A DNA stretch of 64,000 bases from assembly GCF_006717075.1 (NCBI RefSeq), contig NZ_VFQC01000001.1, positions 310,001 to 374,000 of the forward strand. The letters are read 5' to 3'. Within the stretch, counting starts at the first letter, position 1. Each line of letters opens with the position of its first letter. The position numbers and the translations under genes are program-made. The notes below the pieces were generated by a model that was not told where the DNA came from, did no database searches, and saw only the letters and a list, made by a program, of their open reading frames with translations. This document shows, piece by piece, positions 17,737 through 28,045 of the stretch. The DNA comes from Haloactinospora alba. GTDB lineage: Bacteria > Actinomycetota > Actinomycetes > Streptosporangiales > Streptosporangiaceae.

Positions 17737-18915
17737 GAGCCGGTCCGCGGTGGTGTCCACGACGGTGTCCACGAACCTCTCCACCTCGGGCCACCGTTCC
17801 CCGGCGGTGTCGGTGGGGATGAGCGTGACGCACCGGGTGCAGGCGAGGTCGAGGATGTCGGTCTCGCTCCCGCCCGTCGCGAGCCACGCCCCGGCGGTCA
17901 CCGCGAGTACCCCGGTCGCCGGGGTGCCCACGTCCTGGACGGCGACCAGCATCCGCACCGTCCCGTCCGCCATGGTGAGGTCCACCGACACCCACCGGCA
18001 GACCGGTCCGCGCGACACCAGGGCCCGCGCGGCGGCGTCGTCGCAGCGGAGGTTCTCGGGCGCCTCCTCGGCGCTTCCCGCCTCCGAGGTGACGCGGGCT
18101 GTCGTGTCGAGCTCACGCAGCACGAGCGCCAGGTATCCGCTCCGGCTGGTCACGTGTTCCTGGACGCGCCGGTGCACCGCGGCGGCCAACGGTTCGGTGC
18201 GGGGCGGCCGGTACTTGCCGCCCGGTACCGAACAACCCAGCTCCTTGCGCAACGCGGCCGCCTCCATCCCGGCCAGGACGGGGACGAGGCCGGACACGCG
18301 CCGCGTGTGGTCCGTACCCGAGGCGGCGTCGTGCAGTTCGGAGGCCAGCCGGTGGTCCAGCGCCAGCGGCGGGTAGTTGGAGCGCAGCAGCGACAGGGAG
18401 GCCAGTGCCCACGGCAGGGGGTGGCGCCAGTGCTGCGGCGGGCCCGGGCGGTCCTGCTCCGGTGCGGCCGGTGCCAGCTCCGCCGCGCACGCGAGGAACA
18501 CGTGCGCCGCACGCACGACCGGGTGGGCCTCGATCCGTGCCGCGTCGGCGATGCGCTCGCCGGCCTCCGGGCTCCACGGAGCGGGGTGGTCGAACCCGGG
18601 GAAGCGCTGGGCGAGGAGGTGGAGGTAGGTGGGGGTGAGCTCCTGCACCGCCCGGCAGTCGGCGGCGGTGGTGGCCAGGGCCTCCTCGTCGGCGCGTAGC
18701 TGCTCGACCGGGGTGGCGGTGTGCCCCGCCAACGCCCGCAGCTCCCGGGCATGGCGCTGGATTAGGGCGTGGCGGGCCTCGTCCGGCCGGTCCGGAGGGT
18801 GGGGACGGCGGTGTTCGGCCCACACGTCGCGCAGCCGGTCCAGTTTCGCCAGTTCGCGGCTGGTATCTGCCGCGAGGTGTTCCCGCACGAGGACGCTGCC
18901 AGATCCAAAGTTCAC
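17719..18915 (-). CDS. Unknown protein with weak Fic-domain resemblance
   Basis: About 398 residues from a GTG at 18915 (the frame is open further, to 18999; start uncertain). I do not recognise the protein. It is soluble, rich in Ala, Arg and Glu, with no signal peptide. Residues 131-187 resemble the core of Fic proteins: HPVVRAAHVFLACAAEL, then HPLPWALASLSLLRSNYPPLAL, where Fic enzymes have a helix ending in a YPP turn. The catalytic HPFxxGNGR loop that should sit between is missing. The C-terminal 150 residues end in an alpha/beta pattern with LDLACTRCVTLIP. It faces the kinase gene and diverges from the lipoprotein gene. Confidence 0.65.
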   Translation of the reverse strand: MNFGSGSVLVREHLAADTSRELAKLDRLRDVWAEHRRPHPPDRPDEARHALIQRHARELRALAGHTATPVEQLRADEEALATTAADCRAVQELTPTYLHLLAQRFPGFDHPAPWSPEAGERIADAARIEAHPVVRAAHVFLACAAELAPAAPEQDRPGPPQHWRHPLPWALASLSLLRSNYPPLALDHRLASELHDAASGTDHTRRVSGLVPVLAGMEAAALRKELGCSVPGGKYRPPRTEPLAAAVHRRVQEHVTSRSGYLALVLRELDTTARVTSEAGSAEEAPENLRCDDAAARALVSRGPVCRWVSVDLTMADGTVRMLVAVQDVGTPATGVLAVTAGAWLATGGSETDILDLACTRCVTLIPTDTAGERWPEVERFVDTVVDTTADRLARLGL

Positions 18916-19152
18916 GGTGTCACCGTAGCCCGCGTATCGGTGGTGGAAACGTGTCGGACCCGGATTCTTCCCGGGGCGAGGGGCGGATGACACTGCCACC
19001 TGGGGTTTCCGTTGCGCGGGAAACGGGAGCCGAGGCTTTGTGGGACTCCGCGGTACCGCGGACCGGTCGACGCCGGCCAGGGTGGCCGGATCCGGCCAGC
19101 GCTGACGGGCGGCTGCCGTAACGCGCCCGCGCGCCTATATGCTCAACGTATT

Positions 19153-20043
19153 ATGAAGCGCTTCCTCCCGCACAGTGCCCTGTGGCTGGCAGTAGTACTC
19201 GGCGTGGCCGCCTGCCAGGGTGAGGGCTCCGACTCCGGAGCCGAGAAGGACACGTCCCCCGACTGGACCCCGCAGTCGGACATGGACACCGTCGACCTCC
19301 CCGACAGTGACCTCGAGAAACTCGCCGACATCTCCGAGAAGCGGATGAACGAGGCCCTGTCGGTGCACGTCACGGTCAGTGTCGAACCCGACATCCCCGA
19401 GGCGGAGCCGCTCGAGAACACCGAGATGGACCTGCTCCTCACCGACCCGGTCGCGGCGGAGATGACGGTCGAGGACACGGTGGACGGCGAGACCACCACG
19501 AGCAACGTCGTCGTCAAGGACAAGGTGATGTACACCCAGCTCGAGGAGGAGGACATCATGGACGGCAAGTCCTGGATGCTCATCTCCCAGCAGGACATCG
19601 CCGAGAACGAGGAGCAGCTCGGCCCCATGGCCGAACTGTTCAACGTGCTGCTGAAGGAGACCAACGAGGCGCTCGCCCAGGCCTCCGGGAACTCCAGTCT
19701 CGACGTGGTGCGGCTGGGGGAGCTGGACGGTTCCCCGGAGACCGAGGACGCCGGGGGAGACACGGTCACGCGCTACACCGGTACGAGTTCCACCCAGGAC
19801 CTCTCCGACGCCGGACACGAGGAGTTCACCGACCTCGTCGACCAGGGGTTGGATGAGGTCTCCTGGGAGTTCGCCGTCTCCGACAAGGGGCTGCCCCGGG
19901 AGTTCAGCGTGGAGCTCCGCAGTCCCGAGGCGGACGGGCCGGTCACGAGCACGGTCGACTTCAGCGGCTGGGGAAGCGAGCTGATGGTCGAGGCGCCCGC
20001 TGAGGAGGAGACCGCCACCCTGTCGGAGAGCCTGCAGGGGTGA
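19153..20043 (+). CDS. Secreted lipoprotein, LppX/LprG-like in outline
   Basis: 296 residues. A lipoprotein signal peptide (MKRFLPH, hydrophobic core, GVAAC) gives lipidated Cys21. A short acidic linker follows, then about 250 residues of alternating strands, very acidic overall. The layout, with a long curved sheet, a central helix and a late VDFSGWGSEL segment, resembles the LppX/LprAFG lipid carriers and related actinobacterial lipoproteins, but I see no diagnostic motif. It is anchored outside the membrane. The start is the ATG at 19153; the longer frame upstream has no signal peptide at its start. The ribosome site is weak. Confidence 0.72.
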   Translation: MKRFLPHSALWLAVVLGVAACQGEGSDSGAEKDTSPDWTPQSDMDTVDLPDSDLEKLADISEKRMNEALSVHVTVSVEPDIPEAEPLENTEMDLLLTDPVAAEMTVEDTVDGETTTSNVVVKDKVMYTQLEEEDIMDGKSWMLISQQDIAENEEQLGPMAELFNVLLKETNEALAQASGNSSLDVVRLGELDGSPETEDAGGDTVTRYTGTSSTQDLSDAGHEEFTDLVDQGLDEVSWEFAVSDKGLPREFSVELRSPEADGPVTSTVDFSGWGSELMVEAPAEEETATLSESLQG

Positions 20044-20281
20044 GTGGCGGCTCTGCCGAGGGGCACCGCGGGCGGTCCGGTTTCCGGAGCGCACCGGTGT
20101 TTCGGCTGCTCGCCGGGGTGTTACCGCGGGTTCAGCTTCCGGGCTCCGCGGTGTAACCGCTCGCGGGCAGGATGGCCCGGCACGGCCGTCCGCGCCGGCA
20201 CCCCGAGCGCCGCGGGTGCCCCAGGCGTGACGTGCGCGGCGGGCGGCCCAACCCCGGGTCAGAAACGTAAGGTATCCCCTC

Positions 20282-22357
20282 GTGCCATCCGCCCCCGCAT
20301 CCACCGCCGCGCACGGTGGCACCCACCAGCCGTCGCGGCCAGCCGCCTCCGCGCCCCGGTCCGGTTACCGGCCGGAGCTCCAGGGGCTGCGTGCGGTCGC
20401 GGTCCTGCTCGTCGCCGTGTACCACATCTGGTTCGGCCGGGTCTCCGGTGGTGTGGACGTTTTCCTGCTGCTCACCGGGTTCCTGATCACCGGTTCCCTG
20501 GTGCGTTCCGCGGAACGCGACGGCCGGGTGGGGGTCGTGGAGTTCTGGACGAGGCTGGTGCGCCGGCTCGTCCCCACCGCCGCGGTGGCACTGGCCGGCA
20601 TCCTCACTGCCACATACCTGTTCCTGCCACAGGCCCGGTGGCGGGACACGCTCAGTGAGGTCGTCGCGGCCGCGCTGTACCACGAGAACTGGCACCTGGC
20701 ACTGAACTCGGTGGACTACCTGGCCAGCAACACCGCGGCCAGCCCGGTGCAGCACTTCTGGTCCCTGTCCATCCAGGGCCAGCTCTACCTGGTGTGGCCG
20801 TTCCTGGTGGCGGCGGCGGTGTGGGCGGCCGCCCGGTCCGGGTGGAACACGCGCCGGACCGTGCTGGTGGCGCTGACGGCGGTGTTCGCGCTGTCGCTGG
20901 CCTACTCGGTGGTGGTCACCCGACTGGAGCAGCAGTGGGCCTACTTCGACACCGGTGCCCGGGTGTGGGAGCTGGCTCTCGGCGGAATGGCGGCGCTGCT
21001 CCTCCCGAGACTGCGGCTGGCACGGACGCTGCGCGTCGCGCTGGGGTGGGTGGGACTGTTCGGCCTGGTCGCGTGCGGGGCCCTGTTCCAGGTGTCGACC
21101 ATGTTCCCCGGCTACGTCGCGCTGTGGCCGACCCTGGCGGCGGTGCTGGTGCTCGCCGCCGGTGACACGGGCAGCCGCGTCGGCGCCGACCGCGTGCTGT
21201 CCCGGCGCCCGCTGCGCTACCTCGGCGACATCTCCTACGCGCTGTACCTGTGGCACTGGCCGGTGCTGGTGTGCTATCTCACACTCACTGGTCAAGAGGT
21301 TCCGGGCATGGTCTCCGGCAGCGCGGTCCTGGCGGTGTCGCTGGTGCTCGCGGCGGCCACCCAGCGGCTGGTGGACGGCGGCCGCGACCGGCTGCTGCGG
21401 GGCGGAACCACGCCGGTGCGCTCGGTCGCGGCCGGGCTCGCGTTCCTCCTGCCCGTGCTCACCGCCGCCGGCGGGTGGTCCGGCTACCTGGACCTCCAGC
21501 AGCGCCACCGCTCCGCTCTCGCGGCCGAGCCGGGGAACTACCCGGGAGCGCGGGTGATGACGGGGGACGCCCCCGAGACCGTCCCCGACCTTCCGGTCCA
21601 GCCGGACCCGGCGGAGGCGGCGGAGGACCTGCCGGTCACCTACGCGGACGAGTGCAACCAGAACACCCGGGACGCGGAGGTGATCACCTGCTCCTACGGC
21701 GCGAGCGACCCCGAGCGCACGATCGCCCTGGTCGGGGGTTCCCACGCCGCGCACTGGTTCCCGGCACTGGAGCGGATCGCCGACGACAACGGGTGGCGCG
21801 TAGTCAACATCGTCAAGGGCGCGTGCCTGTTCACCGACCTGGAACAGACCTACGACGGCGAGACGTACACCTCGTGCGCCGAGTGGAACGACGGCGTCGT
21901 GGCCGAGCTGGCCGAGCTGCGGCCCGACGCGGTCTTCACCACCGCCACCACCAGCAGCATCGACCCGGAGGCCGGGTTCGGGGGTGAGGTGGTCGTGGAG
22001 GGCTACCTGGACCGCTGGCGGGAACTGGACGAACTCGGCATCGAGGTCGTGGCGGTGCGGGACACCCCGCGTGTGGGATTCGACACGGCCGAGTGCGTGG
22101 CGAGCGAGGGGCCGGAGGAGTGCGTCGGCCAGCGGTGGGGGTCGCTGGAGCGGACGTCGCCGCTGGCCGGGGTCTCCGGCCTTCCCGGGAACGTGTCCCT
22201 CCTCGACCTGAACGACTACCTGTGCTCCGGTGCCGAGTGCCCCGCGGTGGTCGGGAACGTGCTGGTGTACTGGGACGGCAACCACATCACCCGTACCTAC
22301 ATGCGTACGTTGGCGCCGGTGCTGGAGCGGGAGATGACCGGGGCCACCGGCTGGTGA
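20282..22357 (+). CDS. Acyltransferase-3 / SGNH-hydrolase fusion (OafA/YrhL-like)
   Basis: 691 residues. The N-terminal half (about 25-400) is an acyltransferase-3 membrane domain with ten or so helices: YRPELQGLRAVAVLLV with a conserved His in VYHIW, GGVDVFLLLTGFLITG, RLVRRLVP and HFWSLSIQGQLYLVWP. The C-terminal third (about 480-690) is an extracytoplasmic SGNH domain. Its Ser block reads GGSHAAHW where GDSH is usual, and DGNH near the end provides the Asp/His pair. Such proteins O-acetylate surface glycans or wall polymers using cytoplasmic acyl-CoA. The target is unknown. The start is GTG 20282. Confidence 0.9.
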   Translation: MPSAPASTAAHGGTHQPSRPAASAPRSGYRPELQGLRAVAVLLVAVYHIWFGRVSGGVDVFLLLTGFLITGSLVRSAERDGRVGVVEFWTRLVRRLVPTAAVALAGILTATYLFLPQARWRDTLSEVVAAALYHENWHLALNSVDYLASNTAASPVQHFWSLSIQGQLYLVWPFLVAAAVWAAARSGWNTRRTVLVALTAVFALSLAYSVVVTRLEQQWAYFDTGARVWELALGGMAALLLPRLRLARTLRVALGWVGLFGLVACGALFQVSTMFPGYVALWPTLAAVLVLAAGDTGSRVGADRVLSRRPLRYLGDISYALYLWHWPVLVCYLTLTGQEVPGMVSGSAVLAVSLVLAAATQRLVDGGRDRLLRGGTTPVRSVAAGLAFLLPVLTAAGGWSGYLDLQQRHRSALAAEPGNYPGARVMTGDAPETVPDLPVQPDPAEAAEDLPVTYADECNQNTRDAEVITCSYGASDPERTIALVGGSHAAHWFPALERIADDNGWRVVNIVKGACLFTDLEQTYDGETYTSCAEWNDGVVAELAELRPDAVFTTATTSSIDPEAGFGGEVVVEGYLDRWRELDELGIEVVAVRDTPRVGFDTAECVASEGPEECVGQRWGSLERTSPLAGVSGLPGNVSLLDLNDYLCSGAECPAVVGNVLVYWDGNHITRTYMRTLAPVLEREMTGATGW

Positions 22358-22547
22358 CCCGGTAACCCGGGGCGGCCCGCACGCCGTGTCGGGCCGGGTC
22401 CGGTGGGCGCCGCCCGTCACGGACGAGGACGCCGGTGCCGCGCAGGTGGGGCCGAGGACCGGGGCACGGGTCCTCCGCCGGCCGGGGAACACCGCCGGGG
22501 CGGTGCTGGGGCGCCGCGCTGCGGGACGGGCGTCCGTCCGACGGTGC

Positions 22548-22979
22548 TTACTGGTCCTGCTCCCGCTGCCGCATCAGACGCAGCGCCTTCTGCTTCTCGA
22601 AGTCCATGGCTCGCGCCGGCGGCGGGGCCAGGCGGCCCAGGCGCTCCCCGTAGGCGCGGACACGGGCGAGGGTTGTGGGCTCGGCGAGCATCCGCAGCGC
22701 GAACGCCAGGGCCGCCGGGGTGATGTCGTAGGCCCGTTCCAGCTCCAGCCCGGCGGCGACGGTGCGCAGGTCCGCCTCGGAGAAGCGCCGGTGCCGGTGG
22801 CCGCGGCCGGTGGGCTGCTCCTTGGTCACCGGGAGCAGACCGAGGTTCTCCCGGTAGCGCAGCATCCGCGCGGAGGTGTCGAGCCGTTCGGCGGCCGAGG
22901 AGATCGGGATGCGCTCCTCGCTGTCGTTCCTGCTGGGCCTGTGGGCCGGTGTGGAGGGTGAACGTTCGCGGTCGGACAT
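22548..22979 (-). CDS. MerR-family transcription regulator
   Basis: 143 residues. After about 20 disordered residues comes a winged helix-turn-helix: IPISSAAERLDTSARMLRYRENLGLLP, then RHRRFSEADLRTV, the usual MerR recognition and wing segments. The C-terminal helix is short, so the effector domain is minimal, and no metal-binding cysteines are present. It diverges from ahcY with 136 bases between. It might regulate ahcY, but the sequence does not prove this. Confidence 0.85.
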   Translation of the reverse strand: MSDRERSPSTPAHRPSRNDSEERIPISSAAERLDTSARMLRYRENLGLLPVTKEQPTGRGHRHRRFSEADLRTVAAGLELERAYDITPAALAFALRMLAEPTTLARVRAYGERLGRLAPPPARAMDFEKQKALRLMRQREQDQ

Positions 22980-23087
22980 GGCAAGACCCTAACCGAGAAA
23001 CCCGCTGGAAAGAGGTTTTTTGACAAAGCAGCGTCAATTTTCCCGGTTTGGCCGTGCTTTTACCGCCGATCCGTGTCTAGACTCGAC

Positions 23088-23115
23088 GCGTATCCATCAG
23101 GAGGAGTAGATACGC
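23088..23115 (+). promoter_or_regulatory. ahcY: Hairpin presenting the ahcY ribosome binding site in its loop
   Basis: GCGTATC (23088-23094) and GATACGC (23109-23115) form a perfect 7-base stem ending directly before the ATG at 23116. The 14-base loop CATCAGGAGGAGTA displays the AGGAGGAG ribosome site. This may raise or tune initiation, or be bound by a regulator. It is too short for a known SAH riboswitch. Confidence 0.55.
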
Positions 23116-24552
<1,437 letters not shown>

Positions 24553-24570
24553 TGGCAGACTACTGCACAT

Positions 24571-25830
24571 ATGGCAGTACCACATGATGTCGCGGACCTC
24601 GGCCTGGCCCAGGCCGGGGTCCGCCGTATCGACTGGGCCGAACGGGCCATGCCCGCGCTACGCCGCATCCGGGAACGGTTCGCCGACCAGCGGCCCCTGG
24701 CGGGTGTGCGCATCGCCGCCTGCATGCACGTCACGGCCGAAACGGCGAACGCGCTGTGCACGTTGCGCGCCGGCGGCGCCGACATCGCGCTGGCCGCGTC
24801 CAACCCCCTGTCGACCCAGGACGACACGGCCGCCGCGCTGGTGGCCGAGTACGGGGTCTCCGTGTACGCACGGGCCGGGATGGACCAGGTCAGCTACGAC
24901 CGCAACCTCGCCACGGTTCTGGAGGGCTCCCCGCACATTCTCCTCGACGACGGGTGCGACCTGGTCAACATCGTGCACCGGGAACGACCGGAGCTGCTGC
25001 CCGGCATCACCGGCGGCTGCGAACAGACCACCACCGGTGTCATCCGGCTGCGCCAGATGGGGGCGGAAGGGGTACTGCAGCTCCCGATGGTCGCGGTCAA
25101 CGACACCGCGACGAAGCGGATGTTCGACAACCGCTACGGGACCGGGCAGTCCACCATCGACGGCATCATGCGCGCCACGAACGCCATGCTGGCCGGCCGG
25201 ACACTGGTCGTCGCCGGATTCGGCTACTGCGGCCGCGGCCTCGCCGAACGCGCCCGCGGCATGGGAGCCCGCGTCATCGTGACCGAGGTCGACCCCGTCA
25301 AGGCGCTGGACGCGGTGATGCAGGGCTACACCGTCCTGCCCATGGAACAGGCGGCGGCGGAGGGCGACGTGCTCGTCACCGTCACCGGCAACCGTGACGT
25401 GATACGCGCCGAGCACCTCGCCCAGCTCAAGGACGGCGCGGTCCTCGCGAACTCCGGACACTTCGACGTCGAGATCGACCTGAACGCGCTGGAGTCGCTC
25501 GCGGTCGAGGTGCGACGCGAGGTCCGTCCCCAGACCGACGAGTACGTGCTCGCCGACGGCCGGCGCATCGTCCTCCTCGCCGAGGGGCGACTGCTCAACC
25601 TCGGTGCGGCCGAGGGCCACCCGGCCGCGGTGATGGACACCTCGTTCTCCGTGCAGGCGCTCACCGTGGCCTGGCTCGTCGACAACAGCGACGACCTCAC
25701 CCCGGGAGTGCTCGACGTTCCCGACCCCATCGACGTCGACGTGGCGCAGCTGGAACTCGACGCGCTCGGCGTCGGCATCGACACCCTCACACCCCAACAG
25801 GAGGACTACCTGCACTCCTGGCGCGTGTGA
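24571..25830 (+). CDS. Second, short-type adenosylhomocysteinase paralogue
   Basis: 419 residues, sharing motifs with the upstream copy but of the short class that lacks the bacterial insertion and ends EEDYLHSWRV instead of PYKPEHYRY. Catalytic features are kept: CMHVTAETANALCTL, SNPLSTQDDTAAAL, NDTATKRMFDNRYG with Lys and Asp, NAD motif GFGYCGRGLAE, SGHFDVEID. The substrate-site Gln of the first copy is Glu here (TAE against TVQ). It may hydrolyse SAH too, or a related compound such as S-inosylhomocysteine. No clear ribosome site precedes the ATG; it lies in the loop of a small hairpin, so translation is probably coupled to ahcY. Confidence 0.88.
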   Translation: MAVPHDVADLGLAQAGVRRIDWAERAMPALRRIRERFADQRPLAGVRIAACMHVTAETANALCTLRAGGADIALAASNPLSTQDDTAAALVAEYGVSVYARAGMDQVSYDRNLATVLEGSPHILLDDGCDLVNIVHRERPELLPGITGGCEQTTTGVIRLRQMGAEGVLQLPMVAVNDTATKRMFDNRYGTGQSTIDGIMRATNAMLAGRTLVVAGFGYCGRGLAERARGMGARVIVTEVDPVKALDAVMQGYTVLPMEQAAAEGDVLVTVTGNRDVIRAEHLAQLKDGAVLANSGHFDVEIDLNALESLAVEVRREVRPQTDEYVLADGRRIVLLAEGRLLNLGAAEGHPAAVMDTSFSVQALTVAWLVDNSDDLTPGVLDVPDPIDVDVAQLELDALGVGIDTLTPQQEDYLHSWRV

Positions 25831-25877
25831 GAACCGGAACCGACCGCGGCGGCCGCCGTGCCTCCTCAGCGCGCTTG

Positions 25878-25901
25878 GACCCGCGGCGGCCGCCGCGGGT
25901 C
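25878..25901. terminator. 24-base perfect palindrome between convergent genes
   Basis: Bases 25878-25889 are the exact reverse complement of 25890-25901. A second option pairs 25844-25857 with 25885-25898 (14-base stem). It lies between the second AHCY gene and the facing RDD gene, so it probably ends both transcripts. No T-tract. Confidence 0.55.
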
Positions 25902-25908
25902 GGCGCGG

Positions 25909-26700
25909 TCAGCGCCAGCTGCCGCGCTGGGCGATCTTCTCCTCCTCGCGGCGGCGGCGCTCCGCGAGCACGGCGGCGAGGAAGTCCTCCGGCGGGGTTC
26001 CGGGAGGCGGCGGCGGGCTCACCGAACGCGCCACGACATCGGCGACCTGGCTGCCCAACGTGTGCCGGCTCTCCTCGGTCAGCTCGCCCAGGCGCAGGAC
26101 GTACTGCCGCGCCATAGCGGCGGCGTCCGGCCCCACCTGGGACAGTTCGGCCGTGTAGGCCCACGCCGCCAGGTGCGGCGGCATGGTCACGTCCGCCTCC
26201 GCCGGACGCGGCACGCGTTCCGCCGTGACGAGCGTTCCGGCGAGGAAGTCACCGACACGCCGACCGTCCCGGTTGGCCAGCGAGGACAGCAGCGCAAGGA
26301 TCCCGGACAGGGTCCATATCTCCACCGCGGCGGCCAGCGCGCGCGCCAGCGCTTGCCGGAACCGTTCCGGCGAGCCGTCCATGCCCACGACGCGCAGCCC
26401 CAGCGCCATCTTCCCCAGCGAACGCCCGCGCGTCGCCGTCTCGAAAGCCACCGGATAGCCCACGAGGATCAGGACCATCAACCCGATCTGGACCGCGGCC
26501 GTGGCCGCCCCGTCCAACCCCTGCGAGACCCACAGCGTCAGGAACGTGGCGCCGAGCAGCAGGGCGAGCTGGACGATGACGTCGCAGAACAGCGCCGCCA
26601 TCCGGGTGGCGAACCCGGCGGGACGCAGGTCCAGGACGACAGCCTCCCCGGTGACGAGGGATGTCTGTTCGTCGTAGCCGTGGCTACCCGGATGCGTCAC
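25909..26700 (-). CDS. RDD-family membrane protein
   Basis: 263 residues. The RDD domain (about 25-170) has the characteristic Arg in AGFATRMAALFCDVIV, three hydrophobic segments, the TRGRSLGKMALGLRVVG loop and the late NRDGRRVGDFLAGT Asp/Arg motif. The C-terminal 90 residues are cytoplasmic, Pro- and Arg/Glu-rich, with a charged helix (EDFLAAVLAERRRREEEKI). It diverges from the SpoIIM-like gene with 141 bases between; the two are neighbours in many actinobacteria, beside a MoxR/DUF58 operon as here. Function unknown. GTG start at 26700. Confidence 0.88.
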   Translation of the reverse strand: MTHPGSHGYDEQTSLVTGEAVVLDLRPAGFATRMAALFCDVIVQLALLLGATFLTLWVSQGLDGAATAAVQIGLMVLILVGYPVAFETATRGRSLGKMALGLRVVGMDGSPERFRQALARALAAAVEIWTLSGILALLSSLANRDGRRVGDFLAGTLVTAERVPRPAEADVTMPPHLAAWAYTAELSQVGPDAAAMARQYVLRLGELTEESRHTLGSQVADVVARSVSPPPPPGTPPEDFLAAVLAERRRREEEKIAQRGSWR

Positions 26701-26841
26701 GGTTGCACCGCCCCTGTACCGTCGCGTTCCCTACCTACCCGCCTCCCAGTCTGGCAGGAGCGGGCGCCGTACCGAGCCAGTCCCCGGGGCGCCACCCCCG
26801 CCACCCCGCGCCGGGCCGGCGGTGTCGGTAGAGTCCGGTGT

Positions 26842-27837
26842 GTGGATCTCGACGTTTTCGCCTCCGCCCACCGCGACGAGTGGAACCGACTCGACCGCCT
26901 GGTGCGCAAGCGCCGCCGCCTGACCGGTCCCGAGGTGGACGAGCTGGTGGAGTCCTACCAACGGGCGGCCACCCACCTGTCGGTGGTGCGTTCCTCCGGG
27001 CAGGACCCGGCGCTGGCGGGGTGGCTGTCCGGGCTGGTAGCGCGGGCCCGCGCCGCCGTCACCGGCGCGAGCACCCCCGCCTGGCGGGACGCCGCCCGCT
27101 TCTTCACCCATACCTTCCCCGCCGTCGTGTACCGGCTGCGGTGGTGGTGGATCGCCACGACCGTGGGAACCGTGGCGTTCTCCGCCGCGCTGGCGGTGTG
27201 GCTGGTGGTGGACCCGGCCGCGCGCTCGGCCCTGGGAACCCCGGAGGAGATCCGCGCCTACGTGGAGAACGACTTCGCCAACTACTACGTGGAGCACCCC
27301 GGAGCCTCCTTCGCCGCCCAGGTGTGGACGAACAACGTGTGGGCCTCGGCCCAGGCGCTGATACTGGGAGCGTTCGGCTGTCTGCCCACGATCGCGGTAC
27401 TGCTCCTCAACGGCGGGAACCTGGGCGCGGCCGCGGGGATGATGTTCGCGCACGGCAAGGGGGACATCTTCCTCGGACTGATCCTGCCGCACGGGATGCT
27501 GGAGCTGACCGCCGTGTTCGTCGCCTCCGGGGTCGGACTCAAACTCGGGTGGAGCCTGATCGCGCCCGGGCCGCGGCCGCGGCTGCGGGCCCTCGGGGAG
27601 GAGGCGCGCCCCGCAATCGCGGTGGCTCTGGGACTGGTCGTGGTGCTGCTGGTGTCGGGCCTGATCGAGGGGTTCGTCACGGGGTGGGTGCACACCACCT
27701 GGCTGCGTATCGGCATCGGCGTGGTGGCGGAGGCGGCGTTCCTGGCGTACGTGTTCACCCTCGGCCGCGCCGCCCACCGGGACGGCGAGACCGGCGACAT
27801 CGCGGAACGCCCGCAGACGGCCCCGGTCGCGGGGTAA
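26842..27837 (+). CDS. SpoIIM-related (stage II sporulation protein M family) membrane protein
   Basis: 331 residues from a GTG at 26842. The N-terminal 95 residues are soluble and helical (VDLDVFASAHRDEWNRL, then LVESYQRAATHLSVVR). They are followed by five or six helices with NNVWASAQALILGAFG and ILPHGMLELTAVFVASG, signature segments of the family. Bacillus SpoIIM takes part in engulfment; in actinomycetes these proteins pair with RDD, MoxR and DUF58 proteins and have no defined role. The gene is followed directly by a perfect palindromic terminator. Confidence 0.88.
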   Translation: MDLDVFASAHRDEWNRLDRLVRKRRRLTGPEVDELVESYQRAATHLSVVRSSGQDPALAGWLSGLVARARAAVTGASTPAWRDAARFFTHTFPAVVYRLRWWWIATTVGTVAFSAALAVWLVVDPAARSALGTPEEIRAYVENDFANYYVEHPGASFAAQVWTNNVWASAQALILGAFGCLPTIAVLLLNGGNLGAAAGMMFAHGKGDIFLGLILPHGMLELTAVFVASGVGLKLGWSLIAPGPRPRLRALGEEARPAIAVALGLVVVLLVSGLIEGFVTGWVHTTWLRIGIGVVAEAAFLAYVFTLGRAAHRDGETGDIAERPQTAPVAG

Positions 27838-27861
27838 GCCCGACCCCCCGGGGGGTCGGGC
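27838..27861. terminator. 24-base perfect palindromic terminator
   Basis: GCCCGACCCCCC (27838-27849) is followed without spacer by its exact reverse complement (27850-27861). It begins at the base after the TAA of the SpoIIM-like gene. No T-tract. Confidence 0.65.
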
Positions 27862-28045
27862 GATCCCGATCTCCTCTTCCAAGGGGACACACCCGGCGAA
27901 TGCACCCCGCCGGAACGGCGGGGGCTCCGGCCTCCGGCTCGCCGGCCGCCCCGGTTCCACCCCGGTCGGGGACGGCGCGTGCGTCGCCGACCGTTCCCGA
28001 CCGGCTGCGGCCGCTGGCCAGGAACCGTACGCCGGCCCAGCCGCC

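Noticed and set aside
23037-23115. SAH riboswitch in the ahcY leader
   Set aside because: The leader is under 80 bases and lacks the conserved SAH aptamer blocks; only a single 7-base stem is present.
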